From NCBI RefSeq assembly GCF_036323735.1, contig NC_086031.1, positions 32,977,225-33,041,224 on the forward strand: a DNA stretch of 64,000 bases, in the 5' to 3' direction. Each line of letters opens with the position of its first letter. Within the stretch, counting starts at the first letter, position 1. The stretch is from Rattus norvegicus (lineage: Eukaryota; Chordata; Mammalia; Rodentia; Muridae). The position numbers were made by a program, and so were the translations under genes. The notes below the pieces were generated by a model. It had not been told where the DNA came from and searched no databases. It saw only the letters and a program-made list of their open reading frames with translations. Below, piece by piece: positions 21,113 through 32,142 of the stretch.

Positions 21113-21275
21113 GGGGCTGGCAAGATGGCTCAGAGGGCAAAGGAGCCTGCAGCCAAGCCCGACAATTTGAGTTTGATCCCTGAAACGCTCATGGTGGGAG
21201 GAGAAAACCAACTCTCTTCCCTCAAGTTGTCCTCTGACTCCTGTATGTGTGCTACGACAGAAACAAACAGTAAAA
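21113..21275 (+). repeat. B2 SINE
   Basis: GGGGCTGGCAAGATGGCTCA starts a full B2: GAGTTTGATCCCTGAAACG, CAAGTTGTCCTCTGACTCC, GTATGTGTGCTACGACAG. Confidence 0.85.
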
Positions 21276-21651
21276 GGAAATCCCTGGACACTAGAAGACA
21301 GCCAGCGAAATTCTGGGAGGCATTTCATATGTAAGCACACTGACCAAACAGAAGCTGCTGGGGGAAGCACTCCATCAATATCAGAAGGTGGAGAAGGGGC
21401 GGCGTGAGCCAGCAGTTCTCGGGGAGCACGGCAGACATCCTCTGGGTGAAAGCACACCACACTGTGAGAAAGTTAATCCAGACAGAAAGGTAGAACTGAG
21501 GCACGGGAGAACTCCCATGTCTAACCACCTCAGTGAGAAGCCTTCAATCTTAAGTGACAGTTTGGTTATTAGAGTTAGCCAACAAACGGAAACAGATGGC
21601 AATTGGTAATTTTGGAGAAACCAAAGAGGTGTATAAGACAAAATAACCAGG
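21276..21651. other. Single-copy stretch
   Basis: About 375 bp, no feature recognised. Confidence 0.45.
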
Positions 21652-21790
21652 GCTGGGGAAATGTCTCCATAAAGAAAAAGGTGGGTGTGGTGGTGTGTGC
21701 TAAAAAACCAGTCACTGGGGAGACTGAGGACTGGGGTGGGAGGATCTCTGACCGCTACCTCAGCAAGCTCCAGGTAAAACAGAGATCTGC

Positions 21791-21792
<2 letters not shown>
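21652..21792 (+). repeat. B4/B3-type SINE, diverged
   Basis: GGGCTGGGGAAATGTCTCC head, then GTGGGTGTGGTGGTGTGTGC and CACTGGGGAGACTGAGGAC. The middle part is deleted. Confidence 0.55.
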
Positions 21793-21796
<4 letters not shown>

Positions 21797-21840
<44 letters not shown>

Positions 21841-21959
21841 GAAGAGGAGGAGGAGGAGAGGAGGAGGAGGTAGAGGAGGAGGAGAGGAGAGGAGAGGAGA
21901 GGAGAGGAGAGGAGAGGAGAGGAGAGGAGAGGAGAGGAGAGGAGAGGAGAGGAGAGGAG
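21797..21959. repeat. GA / GGA / GGAGA purine array
   Basis: Three repeat periods follow each other: GA (21797-21836), GGA (21837-21880) and a five-base GGAGA array of about 15 units (to 21958). Confidence 0.97.
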
Positions 21960-22339
21960 TCATGGTATAAGGTTCTCCAATGAATATTTGCACATTTCTA
22001 ATAAGTTTGTTATTGACTTAGCCAAAGTTTTTTTCAGAACTATGCTTCCCAGGGGAAAAAGTGTTGGAGGGGGCCAGTGTCACATTATATAGTCCAGGCT
22101 GGCACCAGGGCCTCCCTTAGGAAATAGCTTCTAGGTTAAGGATGGGGCTTCTGTCCACTTCCGCTCTCCGAGGTGGACACCGCCTGGCTTAGACCTGTGC
22201 ATGCCCTGTGCACGCCACCAGTCTGCGAGCTCATATGTGCATCAGCCCTGTTGCGTCCAGGATGTGTGCCTTGTCTCCCTGGTATTCTCTACCCCCAGCA
22301 GTTCTTACAGTCTTCCTACCTCCTCTTCTGCAGAGTTTG
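21960..22339. other. Single-copy stretch
   Basis: About 380 bp, no repeat recognised. Confidence 0.4.
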
Positions 22340-23165
22340 CTAAACCCTGAGAGGAGATATTTGGTGAAGACATCCCATTTAGAACTGAGTGCTCCAACCT
22401 CTCTCATTCAGCACATTGTCTGGCTGTGGGTCTCTGCATTTGTGGCAGGAGGAAGCTTCTTTGATGATGGTGGAGCAAGATACAGATCTATGAGTACAGA
22501 GGACTGTCGTTGGGAGCCATCTGGTTGCTACGTTTCTCTAGTAGAACAGTAGTATTTGGTTTCCCCACTACATCCATGGCCTATCTAGTCTCAGGTAATT
22601 AGCGACCCAGGGAAGTGTCAGGCATGGATCCAATCTCATAGAGTGGGCCTAAGTTCCAATCAGATAGTGGTTGGCTACTCCCACAACGTTTGTGCCACTG
22701 TTTTACCAACAGATCTTTCAGGTAGCTCACCATTATAGTTTGCAGAATTTGTATCTGGGTTGGTGCTTACCTTTCTCCTTTGGAAGTGTGCAGGGTAACT
22801 TCCAATACCAAGAATACTAGGCAGTAAGGGCGAAGATTCTAGGTAGCCACCAGCTTGATTTCTCTGTGTTTAGTAGATTTCATAGATGTCGTATTGAGCA
22901 ATAGGGCCTTACCAGCAGACCAGTAACCTTGTCAATAGCCTGGGTTATTTGGGGGGTTTTCATGGGGCCCGTTTGGCCAACAATTCCTTTAGACCTGGAA
23001 CAGGTGGTGAGAGATGTCTATTTGGGGCTTTGTCTTTCCCATTATTTGGTGTTTCCAATTTAGATTTCTTTCATATGTGTATATATTTTAAGAACCTTCT
23101 TCTGTTTTAGGTTTTCACACAACCCCTCAAATAGCCCTTCATTTTAGCTGTCTCTCCTCATATTC
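22340..23165 (-). repeat. Lx-type L1 3'UTR
   Basis: Hallmark words of the Lx 3'UTR are present in reverse: TGAGTACAGAGGACTGTCG, TAGTATTTGGTTTCCCCACT, GTCAGGCATGGATCCAATCT, TCATAGAGTGGGCCTAAG, CAGATAGTGGTTGGCTACTC. It is cut at its right edge by the rodent repeat at 23166. Confidence 0.85.
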
Positions 23166-24829
23166 CCTTTGTCTTATTCAGGGTTTCTATTCCTGCACAA
23201 AACATGATGAGCAAGAAGCAAGCTGGAGAGGAAAGGGTTTATTCAGCTTACACTTCCACATTGCTGTTCATCACCAAAGGAAGTCAGGAGGGGAACTCAC
23301 ACAGGGCAGGAACCTGGAGGCAGGAGCTGATGCAGAGACCATGGAGGGGTGCTGCTTACTGGCTTGCTTCCCCTGGCTTGCTCAGCTTGGTTTCTTATAG
23401 AACCCAAGACTACCAGCCCAAGGACAGCACCACCCACAGTGGGCCCTCCCACCCTTGGTCACTAATTGAGAAAATGCCTTACAGCTGGGTCTCATGGAGG
23501 CATTTCCTCAAGGGAGGCTCCTTTCTCTGTGATAACTCCAGCCTGTGTCAAGTTGACACACAAAACCAGCCAGTACAATTGACCCCTTGTCAACTTGACA
23601 CACAAACATCACTATTAAGGCTCAGCCCTGGGGCTGGGGATTTAGCTCAGTGGTAGAGCGCTTACCTAGGAAGCGCAAGGCCCTGGGTTCGGTCCCCAGC
23701 TCCGAAAAAAAGAACCAAAAAAAAGGCTCAGCCCTTACTTTTTTTATTCATCCCCAAGATCTAAATAACTGTAAAAGTCCCACAGTCTTTACAAATTTTT
23801 ACATATTAAAATTTCAATCCATTTGAAATATCCAATCTCTTTTGAAATTCAAAGTATTTTTATAGTTCAAAGTCTCTTAACTGAGGACCCCACTAAAATA
23901 CTTTCTCACTTCAAGAGGGAAAAATTTGGGGGTACAGACACAATCAAAAGCAAAATCAAACTCTAACCATCCAATGTCTGAGATCCACTCACGATCTTCT
24001 GGGCTCCTTCAAGGACTTGGGTCACTTCTCCAGTTCTGCCCTTTGTAGCGCACACCTTGTCTTCTAGGCTCCAGCTGCTGCTGTTCTTGGTGGTCATCTC
24101 ATGGCACTGGCATCTCCCAAACTCTGCTGTCTTCTGCTGCAACTGGACTGCACTTTCACAAATAGCCTCTCATAGGCTCTTTTCATGGTGCTAAGCCTCA
24201 ATTTCTCTGCATGACCCCTTCAGCCCTGGACCTTCAACCACCACTGAGGCTGCACCTTCACCAATAGCCTATGCTGGTCTCTCCCAGTGCCAAGCATCAG
24301 CTGCCACCCCTTCATGTTTCAAAACCTGTACCACCTGGGTGACTCATACATTACCAAGTCCAGCTGCCAACACAACTGTGGCTGCCTCTGGAACACAGCT
24401 TCTCTTGCTCTCAGAAAACGCTTCCCAGAAGACTTCACCTTAGTGATGCTGGTCTCTTCTTAATCATTGCAAATTTCTTAGTTCCAGATGACCAGCATCA
24501 ATTGTCCCAGTAACGCTAAGGTTTTAGAAGTTCTGGTATCTTGTTAATCACAGCTGAATCTTCAGCCCCAGCTAACCAAAACCACAGAATCTTCACAATC
24601 AAAATAGTAATGGCCCCGATAAGAGTCTTTATCTTCCCTCTGAAATTTCACAAGCCAGGCCTCTGTCTTCTGCACTGTCCTCAGCTGTATTTTCAAAGCT
24701 TCTACAGAACATCCCACAGAGCTCTTAACATCCCAATGACTCGTCTATCTCAAAGTTCCAAAGTCCTTCCATAGTCCTCCCCAAAACATGGTCAGGCTGT
24801 CACAGGGATACCCCATTCCTGGTACCAGT
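23166..24829 (-). repeat. Long-form RMER-type repeat (copy 2), inside L1
   Basis: The left part (23166-23574) carries GGGTTTCTATTCCTGCAC, GAAAGGGTTTATTCAGC, CCTGTGTCAAGTTGACACAC; this type also occurs at 26588 and in scraps at 61870. The rest (23575-24829) is homologous to 4411-5656. Longest frame is 150 codons (23204) and meaningless. An ID element sits inside at 23630. Family name uncertain. Confidence 0.7.
23630..23722 (+). mobile_element. ID SINE, near consensus
   Basis: ID elements are short SINEs related to BC1 RNA and tRNA-Ala. This copy shows GGGGCTGGGGATTTAGCTCA, A box TAGCTCAGTGGTAGAG, B box GGGTTCGGTCC and an A-rich tail. A TSD AAGGCTCAGCCCT lies at 23617-23629 and 23723-23735. 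High similarity to the consensus points to recent insertion in the rat lineage. Both Pol III boxes look intact, although transcription also depends on flanking sequence. Confidence 0.97.
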
Positions 24830-25161
24830 TCCTGTCTTAGGGTCTTACTGCTGTGAAGAGACATCATGACCAAGGCAACTCTTGTAAGGATAGCATTTAA
24901 TTGGGGCTGACTTACAGGTTCAGAGGTTCGGTCCATTATCTTCAAGGTGGGAGCATGGCAGCATCCAGGCAGTAGGCATGGTGCAGGAGGAGCTGAGAGT
25001 TCTACACCTTCATCTGAAGGCTGCTAGCAGAATACTGGCTTCCAGTCAGCGAGGATAAGAGTCTTAAAGCCCACACCCACAGTGACACACCTACTCCAAC
25101 AGGGCTACACCTTCTAATAGTGCCACTCCCTGGGCCTAGCATACACAAACCATCACACTCT
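24830..25161 (-). repeat. URR1-like rodent repeat
   Basis: CTTAGGGTCTTACTGCTGTG, TTTAATTGGGGCTGACTTAC, CAGTGACACACCTACTCC, TAATAGTGCCACTCCC, CAAACCATCACA. It lies at the right end of the long-form repeat, with L1 sequence resuming at once. Confidence 0.8.
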
Positions 25162-25163
25162 CC

Positions 25164-25939
25164 CATACCTCCTCCCTGTCTGATCTTGTCATTCTATTCC
25201 CCCTCCTATACATCCATAACTGTAGATCCTTTCCTTCCCCGTAGTTCCTTACTCCCTAAGTAACCTCTGTGGTTGTGCAGATTGTAGCTTGCTTATCAAA
25301 GAATTAACAGCCAACATCCACATATAAGCAAACACATAATATTTGTCTTTTGGGTTACCTCACTTGGCATGAATTTTTTTTCTAGCTCCATCCATTTACT
25401 TGTGAATTTCATGGTATCATTTTTAAACAGTTGAGTAGCATTCCATTGTATAAATGTAACACATTATCTTTATTTATTCATCCATCAATGGACATCTAGG
25501 CTGTTTCCAATTTTTGCTATTATGAACAGAGCAGCCATGAGCATGGTTGAGCAAATGTCTCCGTGGCGGAGGAAGCATCCTTTGGATCTATGCCCACGAG
25601 TGGTATAGATGGATCTTGAGATAGACCAATTCCCAACCACACTGATTTCCATAGTGGCTGTACAAGTTTACATTCCCACCAGCAATGCAGGAGCTCTCCC
25701 CTTAACCCATGTCCCCACCAGCGTGAGCTGTCACTTGTGTTATTGATCTTAGCCATTCTGACAAATGTAAGATAAAAATCTCAAAGTAGCTCCTATTTGC
25801 ATTTCCCTGATGACTAAAGATGTTGAACATTTCTTTAGATGCTTCTCAGCCACTTGTGTTTCCTCTTACGAGAACACTCTGTTTAGATCTGGACCCCATT
25901 TTTAAATTGCTTTATTTGTTTTTTAGATATCCAGGGTTT
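25164..25939 (-). pseudogene. Lx L1 3'UTR start and ORF2 C-terminus
   Basis: After 3'UTR text (CTAACCTCTG-like, 25258 on) comes ORF2 C-terminal sequence. The frame 25520-25756 encodes a piece with LLHCWWECKLVQPLWKS, but the first Cys pair of the Cys-rich motif is lost (WWGHG in place of CWRGC). It ends at the GATATCCAGGGTTT word bordering the next insertion. Confidence 0.85.
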
Positions 25940-27229
25940 GTTTAAGCATAATTTTTTATTATTTAGAAATTTCATATAAGGCAACCCATCGCATTAACTT
26001 CCCAGTCCTCCCAGGACCCCGTCCCCACACTTATGTCCTCCCCAAAAACAAAAGAGAAAGAAAAAAGAAAAAAGACCAAGTCAGATTTGTGTTACCCATG
26101 CTCATTGGAGCATGGTCAAACTCCTAGTGGTCTGCCCCTTAAAAGAAACTGAGTCCTTTCCCAGCCCCACCAGAAGCCATCAACTGTGAGGAGCTACATA
26201 CACTTCAGCATCCCTACCATGAGTTTTAGGAATTCTTTCAATGGCTCTCTGTCTAGATTGTTTGTCTGGGAGGAGAGGGGACAGAGATTGTCACAGAAGC
26301 CTTCTTCATCCTCAACTGTGAGTCGACAACCACCAATATCACTGCAAAAGAGGCTTCCTTGCCCTTTATGGTCCGTGGCAGCATGAATCATGGACATGGT
26401 TTCTGGCTATAGCATGGACCACAAACATCAACATTGCTTCAGGTAGCAGCACAGACCATAGATATCCCCCAGGCCTTTAGTGGTAACATTGGTCCCTGGC
26501 CACAGCGGGACCCCAGACACATCAACATTGCCCCCAGCTCCAGTCTTGGAACATCAACATGGCTTCAAGAGGTATCACAGGTCATAGGTGTCTCAGTTAG
26601 GGTTTCTACTGCTGCGATGAAACACCAGGACCAAGAAAGCAAGTTGGGAGGAAAGGGTTGATTCAGCATGTATGTCCAGATCATAGTCCATCGTTGGGAG
26701 AAGTCAGGGCAGGAACTCAAGCAGGGCAGAAACCCAGAGGCAGGAGCTGCTGATACAGAGGCCATGGAGGGTGCCCGCTGATTACTGGCTTGCTCCCCAT
26801 GGCAGCCTGCTTTCTTATAGAACCCAGGACCACCAGCCCAGGAAGAGCTCTACCCACCATGGGCTGGGCCCTCCCCCACTGGTCGCTAATTGAGAAAAGG
26901 CCTTAGAGCTGGATCTCATGGAGTCATGTCCCCAACTGAGGCTCCTCTCTCTCTGATGACTCTAGCTTATGTCAAATTTGACACACGAAACATACATCCA
27001 CATGGCCTTCAGTGTTAACATCCAACATGGCCTCTAGGAAGAGCACATGGACATCCTCACTGGCTCTGGCTGCAGCACAGACCATGGACATCAGCATGGC
27101 CCCAGCAACCGCAGACATTAAGTTGGCCTCAGGCAATAATCACACAGGCCCCACACATCAACATGGTTTCCAACAGGAATGAGGACCACAGACTCTAACG
27201 TGGCCCTCAGCAGCAACACAGGCCACAGG
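25940..27229 (-). repeat. 1.3-kb repeat of recurring phrases, inserted in L1
   Basis: Flanked by GATATCCAGGGTTT (25927) and GATGTCCAGGGTTT (27230), a 14-bp duplication with one mismatch inside ORF2 sequence. Its right half and middle consist of recurring phrases built on ACATCAACATGGC and GCAGCACAGACCATGGACA, spaced roughly 40-60 bp. I recall a murid satellite-like interspersed family (possibly MurSatRep1) of this kind; the name is unverified. It contains a second inserted repeat at 26588-26992. Confidence 0.6.
26588..26992 (-). repeat. RMER-type rodent repeat
   Basis: GTGTCTCAGTTAGGGTTTCT, GGGAGGAAAGGGTTGATTCA, GAACCCAGGACCACCAGCCC, TAATTGAGAAAAGGCC, ATGTCAAATTTGACACAC. The unit matches 23166-23574 over its whole length, so it is a complete short copy nested two levels deep in the L1. 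Confidence 0.78.
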
Positions 27230-28785
27230 ATGTCCAGGGTTTTGTTTTGGTTTTAGTCCTTGACAGATTTTAGTCGTCAACCCTCTATCAAATGTATGAT
27301 TGACATAAATATTTTCCCATTCTGTAGGCTGTGGCCTTGGACTAATGATGGTGTCCTTTGTTTTACAGAAGCTTTTCAGTTTCATGAGGTCCCATTTATT
27401 AATTCTTTATCTTAGCGTCTGTGCTATAGCCGTTCTTTCTGGGACGTTGTCTCCTGTGCCAATACATTCAAGACTGTTCCCCACTTTCTCTTCTGTCGGG
27501 TTCAGTGTATCTGGTTTTATGTTGAGGTCTTTGATTCCTCTGGAGTTTGAGTCCTGTGCAGGGTGATAATCTGGATCTATTTGCGTTCTTATCCATGCAG
27601 CCATCAGTCAGACCAGCACCATTTGTTGAAGATGCTCTCTTCCTTCAAGTGTAAGTGGATTGCAGTTCAATTCCACTGGTCAGTGTCTCTGTTTTAATGC
27701 CAATACTGTGCTGTTTTTATTACTATAGATCTGTAGTCCAGTTTGAAATCAGAAATGGAAGCAGTGTTTTTCTTTCTATTATTTGGGGTTGTTTTTAGCT
27801 CTCCTGGTTTGTGTGTGTGAGTACTGAATATGTAGATTACTTTTGGTAGGATGGCCATTTTCTCCATATTGATCCTACTGATCCATGAGCACGGGAGGTC
27901 TTTGCATCCTCTGATACCTTCTGCAGTTTCTTTCTTCACAGATTGGAAATTTTTGTCACACAATCTTTCACTTTCTTAGTTAGAGTTATCACAACTGTTT
28001 TGGGGGGGGGTGAGGCTCTTGTGAAAGAGGTTGTTTCCCTGATTTCTTGCTCCTAATTCATGCGTCAATCTTGTATACTGCTACTTTGCTAAAAGTCCTT
28101 ATCATCTGTAGAAGTTTGCTGGTGGAATTTTTAGGGTCAGCTGTATATATAATCTATCATCATCTTTGATCTCCTTCAGTTGTCTTACCGTTCTCACTAA
28201 GACTTCAAATACTATATTTACTAAATATGGAAAGAGTGGACAGCCTTATCTCGTCCATGATTTTAGTGGAAATGTTTTGAGTTTCTCTCTATTTGGGTTC
28301 CTGTTGGTCATAGGCTTGCTGTACAAAATCTCCATATTGCATCACAGGTCCCTTGTAACCCTAGTCTCTCCAGGAGTTTTATCATGAAGTGGCACTGGAT
28401 TTTGTCGAAGCCTTTCTGCGTCTAATGAGATGACTGTGTGGGTTTTGTCTTTCAATCTGTTTATACAACGGATCACATTTATCATTCTACATGTTGAGTC
28501 ATCTTGATCAACTACGTGATGAAGCCTACTTGATCATGGTGATCTTTTGGATGTGTTCTTGTATTCGATTTGCAATTATTTTATTGAGATCTTTTGCTTC
28601 TATGTTCGTAAGGAAAATAGTTCTCATTCTTTGGTGGGTCTTTACATAGTTTGGGTATCAGGGTTACTGTGGCCTCATAGAATGAATTTGGCAACGTTCC
28701 TTCTGGTTTTATTTTGCAGAATAGTGGAAGTCTGGTAGAATTCTGCATTGAATTCACCTGGCCCTGGGCTTTTCTTTCTTACTTT

Positions 28786-28962
28786 CCTCCTCCTCCTCCT
28801 CCTCCTCCTCCTCCTCCTCCTCCTCCTCCTCCTCCTCCTCCTCCTCCTCTTCCTCCTCTTCTTCCTCCTCCTCCTCCTCCTCCTCCTCCTCCTCCTCTTC
28901 CTCCTCCTCCTCCTCCTCCTCCTCCTCCTCCTCCTCCTCCTCCTCCTCCTCCTCCTCTTCTT
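28786..28962. repeat. CCT trinucleotide array within L1
   Basis: About 59 CCT units with five or so CTT interruptions. The + strand is pyrimidine-only from 28782 to 28964 (183 bp). It replaces ORF2 sequence that would follow the SPGPD-type motif. Confidence 0.97.
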
Positions 28963-29039
28963 TTGAGGAGGGGATTTTACAGGTCTGTTTAGATTGCTTA
29001 GCTGGTCTTGATTAACTTTGGTAGGTTTATACATCAAGA

Positions 29040-29115
29040 AATTATCCTTTTTGTTTTTGTTGTTTTGCTTTTTTTGTTGTTTTTTGTTTTGTTTTGGTTT
29101 TTTGTTTTTTGGTTT

Positions 29116-29147
<32 letters not shown>

Positions 29148-29156
29148 TTTAGGTTT
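29040..29156. repeat. GTTTT-rich low-complexity DNA
   Basis: T-rich DNA with GTTTT and GGTTTTTTG units in place of about 100 bp of expected ORF2 sequence. Confidence 0.9.
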
Positions 29157-29747
29157 TCCCTATTCGGTGTTTTATAGGCTTTTTAAAGTCTTTATGATTC
29201 CCCACATTCCCTCAGTGTCTGTTGTGATGTCTCCCTTTTCATCTCTAATTTTACTAATTTGGATCTTCTCTCTTAATCTTATAGTTAATTTGGTTAAGGG
29301 ATTGCCAATCTTACTGATTTCCTCAAAGAACCAACTCTTCCTTTCACTGATTCTTTGTTTTTTTGTTTCTATTTTATTGGTTTCAACCCTAAGTTTAACT
29401 ATTTCTTGCTATCTGCTCCTTTGGTGTTATTTCTTCTTTTTGTTCCAGAGCTCTCAGTCGTGTTGTTAAGTTACAATTATGAGATCTCTCCAGTGGCTTT
29501 AAGTAGGCACTTCATGCTATGAACTTGCATCTTAGAACCACCTTTATTGGGCCCTACAGGTTTGGGTATATTGTGTTTTTATTTTCATTTAATTCTAAAA
29601 ATTTCCAGTCCCTGTCTTTATTTCTGTCTTGACTCATTTTTGACTCAGTAGTGAGTTGTTCAGTTTCCATGAGTTTGTAAACTTTCTGTTGTTTGTGTTG
29701 CTATTGGCATTCTCCCATAATAGTCAGACAGGATGTAGAGTGTTCTT

Positions 29748-29797
29748 CCTTCCTTCCTTTCTTTCCTTCCTTTCTTTCTTTCCTTCCTTCCTTCCAT
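29748..29797. repeat. TTCC/TTTC microsatellite
   Basis: About 12 four-base units inside L1 ORF2. Confidence 0.95.
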
Positions 29798-30340
29798 AAC
29801 TGTTAAGACTTGCTTTGGGTCTAAATATGAGGTCTATTTTAGCAAAAGTTCTATGAGCTACTGAGAAGAAATTGTATTCTTTTGTGTTTGGGTGAAAAGT
29901 TCTGTAATATCTGCTAGGTCTGTGTGATTCATGGTGTCATTTAGCTCCAACATTTTTCTGTTTAGTTTTTGACTGAATGACCTGTCTGTTGGCAAGAGTA
30001 GGGTATCAAAGTTATGCACTATCACAGTGTGAGGGTCAATATGTGATTTAAACCGTTTCTTTTATGAACTTAGATGCCCTTGTTTTTAGGGCATAAATGT
30101 TAAGAATTACAATGTCCTCTTGGTGGATCTTCTTTTGATGAGCGTCTTCCCTATCTCTTCTGATTAATTTTAGTTTGAAGTCTATTTTGTTGGACATCAA
30201 AATGCCTTTATTGGCTATTTCTTAGGTGCATTTGCTTGAGATATCTTTTTACCTCCTTGATGTTAAAGTATGTTTCTTGGATGCATCAGAAAGATGGATC
30301 CTGGTTTTAATTCAGTATGTTAGCCTGCATCTTTTAATTG

Positions 30341-31545
30341 TAGAATTGAGTCTGTTGCTATTAAGAGATATCAATGAGCAGCATTTGCTGATTCCTGTTA
30401 CTTTGTTGTTATGGTGTGAGGGCCTTTTGCTTGTTTGTTTGTTTTCCTTTTTTCTCATTTGGTTTGTCTCTCTGGGATTATCTATTGTGTTTTCTTGGGT
30501 GTTGTTAACTTCTATTGTTTTCCCTTTAGCACGCCTGTAGAGCTCGATTCATAGCCAGATATTGCTTAAATTTGGTTTCATTGTGGAATGTCTTTCTTTC
30601 TCCATCTATTGAGATTGAAAGTTTGGCTGGGTATAGTACCCTGGGCTAGCACTTGTGATCTCTTACAGTTTGCCAAAACTACATTCCTACAAGCCCTCTG
30701 ACTGATAGCGGCTTCATTGATAATCAGGTGCTACTCTAAGGAGTCTGTCTTGATATATTATTCAGTCTTTTTCCCTTGCAGCTTTTATTATTTTTCTCTG
30801 TTCTGTATGTTTTGTGTCTTAATTGCTGTGTTTCATGAAGACTTTCTTTTCTGGTGAAATCCATTTGGTTTTCTTTATATTTCTTGTACCTCGATAGGCA
30901 TCTCCTTCCTTAGGTTAGAGAAATTTTCTTTTCTTTTTTTTTTTTTCTTTTTTTCCAGAGCTGGGGACCGAACCCATGGCCTTGTGCTTGCTAGTCAAGC
31001 GCTCTACCACTGAGCTAAATCCCCAACCGAGAAATTTTCTATCATTTTGTTGAAAATATTTTCTGTGACTTTAGCCTGGATTTCTCCTCCTTCCTATATT
31101 CTATTATCAATTTTACAGATTAACTTCATAGTTCCTAGATTTCCTGGGTGTCTCGTGCCTGGAATGTTCTAGATTTAACAGGTCTTTTTACTAAGGAGTC
31201 TATTTCTTTCATCTTGCCTTCTTTCTTTCCCATCTCTTATATTCTGTTGGTGAGGCTCAACTCTGAGGTTTTTTTTTTTTTTTTTTTTTTTTGACTTCCT
31301 AAAGTTTTCATTTCCTGTTTTGCCTGAGTTTGGGATTTCCTTGGCGATTCTATTTCTCCTTTCATGTTTTGAACGTTTTTCTCCCTCTCCTCCTACTGTT
31401 GGTGTTTTCACAGATTTCATTAATGGGTTTGTTTACATCCTCTTCCAGGCCCTTGAACATATTCATAATGGATTATTTTGAAATCCTTGCCTTGTGTCTT
31501 TCATTTGGGAACATAGACCACTGGGACAGGCAGCAGAACCCCACG
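30341..31545 (-). pseudogene. Lx L1 ORF1 and inter-ORF region, decayed
   Basis: Text typical of the antisense of the L1 region around ORF1: TCCATCTATTGAGATTGAAA, GTTTGGCTGGGTATAGTACC, TAGGTTAGAGAAATTTTC, TTTCTATCATTTTGTTGAAA. No frame above about 80 codons remains. An ID is inserted at 30930, and a T23 run lies at 31270-31292. Confidence 0.7.
30930..31028 (-). mobile_element. ID SINE
   Basis: Reverse ID: CCAGAGCTGGGGACCGAACC, GTCAAGCGCTCTACCACTGA, GCTAAATCCCCAACC, with the A tail as a long T/C run on the left. Perfect 12-bp TSD GAGAAATTTTCT at 30918-30929 and 31029-31040. A and B boxes are nearly intact. Confidence 0.96.
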
Positions 31546-31593
31546 CCGGGATTAATTATTTAAAAGTAATTCTACAAGGATTGATTCATAGCA

Positions 31594-31647
31594 AAAAAAA
31601 AAAAATACCAGAGACTGCCTAATGCACACAAAATAAAAGATCATTTG
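31594..31647. other. A-rich spacer
   Basis: An A13 run at about 31594, then an unclear 40 bp before the B1. Confidence 0.5.
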
Positions 31648-31794
31648 ATCACCATGCATGGGGTGCACACCTTTAATCCCAGCATTCAGGAGGCAGAGGC
31701 AGATGGACCTCTGAGTTAGAGGCCAGTCTGGTCTGTATAGTGATTTCCAGGACAGCAAGGGCCACATAGGGGGACCCTATCTCCAAGGAAAGAA
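31648..31794 (+). repeat. B1 SINE
   Basis: GGGGTGCACACCTTTAATCC, CAGCATTCAGGAGGCAGAGG, GGCCAGTCTGGTCTGTATAG, AGGACAGCAAGGGCCACAT. Complete, about 147 bp. Confidence 0.95.
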
Positions 31795-32142
31795 AGAGAG
31801 TTCTAGATACTGTTGCATCCAAAGCAAAACAGCATCCTCACATGAGCCTGAGTCCTTGCATGGCCAAGTGTGTCACAGAGTGAGAGACAGCAGAGGAAGT
31901 GGCCTTTCCTCACAGCCTCTAATGCCAGAAGGGGACCATCCTTCTGAGCTCATCTCATTTCAGTGACTTCCCAAGCGTATACAAATGACACCATCTGCAT
32001 ATTAATATGTGGATTAACTTTTCAGGACAAGAATCTGATGATTAGTGTTACATAAGTACATAAAGAGACAGTCAATAAACAGAAACAGAAGACAATAATT
32101 AACTTCAGAGAAAGCAAAAAGTTGTAAAAGACAAAATAAACT
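31795..32142. other. Single-copy stretch
   Basis: About 350 bp, no feature recognised. Confidence 0.45.

Larger units (their letters stand above)
27230..30340 (-). pseudogene. Lx L1 ORF2, decayed
   Basis: Reverse-transcribed text of ORF2 from its C-terminal third to its N-terminal endonuclease. Short readable pieces include KIKPD-like text at 27407-27604 (IKDLNIKPDTLNPTEEK), PCSWISRINMEKMAILPKVI at 27694-27963 and SPGPGEFNAEFYQ just before the CCT array. Frames are broken every 60-100 codons. Microsatellites at 28786, 29040 and 29748 lie inside. Confidence 0.82.
22340..31545 (-). mobile_element. Old Lx-type L1, nearly full length, heavily interrupted
   Basis: Read on the minus strand, L1 pieces come in consistent order: ORF1 region (31545-30341), ORF2 endonuclease end (30340 on), reverse-transcriptase and C-terminal part (to about 25320), and 3'UTR (25310-25164, then 23165-22340). 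Removing three insertions (23166-25161, 25940-27229, 30930-31028) makes the pieces contiguous, which argues for one insertion event. About 5.8 kb of L1 sequence is left. Frames are broken throughout, so it is long dead. Confidence 0.8.

Noticed and set aside
23204..23656. 150-codon + strand ORF
   Set aside because: It lies in an interspersed RMER-type repeat and runs into the ID element.
23630..23722. tRNA gene
   Set aside because: The tRNA-like part belongs to an ID SINE with A-rich tail and TSD.
28675..29037. Arg-rich and Pro-rich ORFs
   Set aside because: Translations of the CCT array within a dead L1 ORF2.
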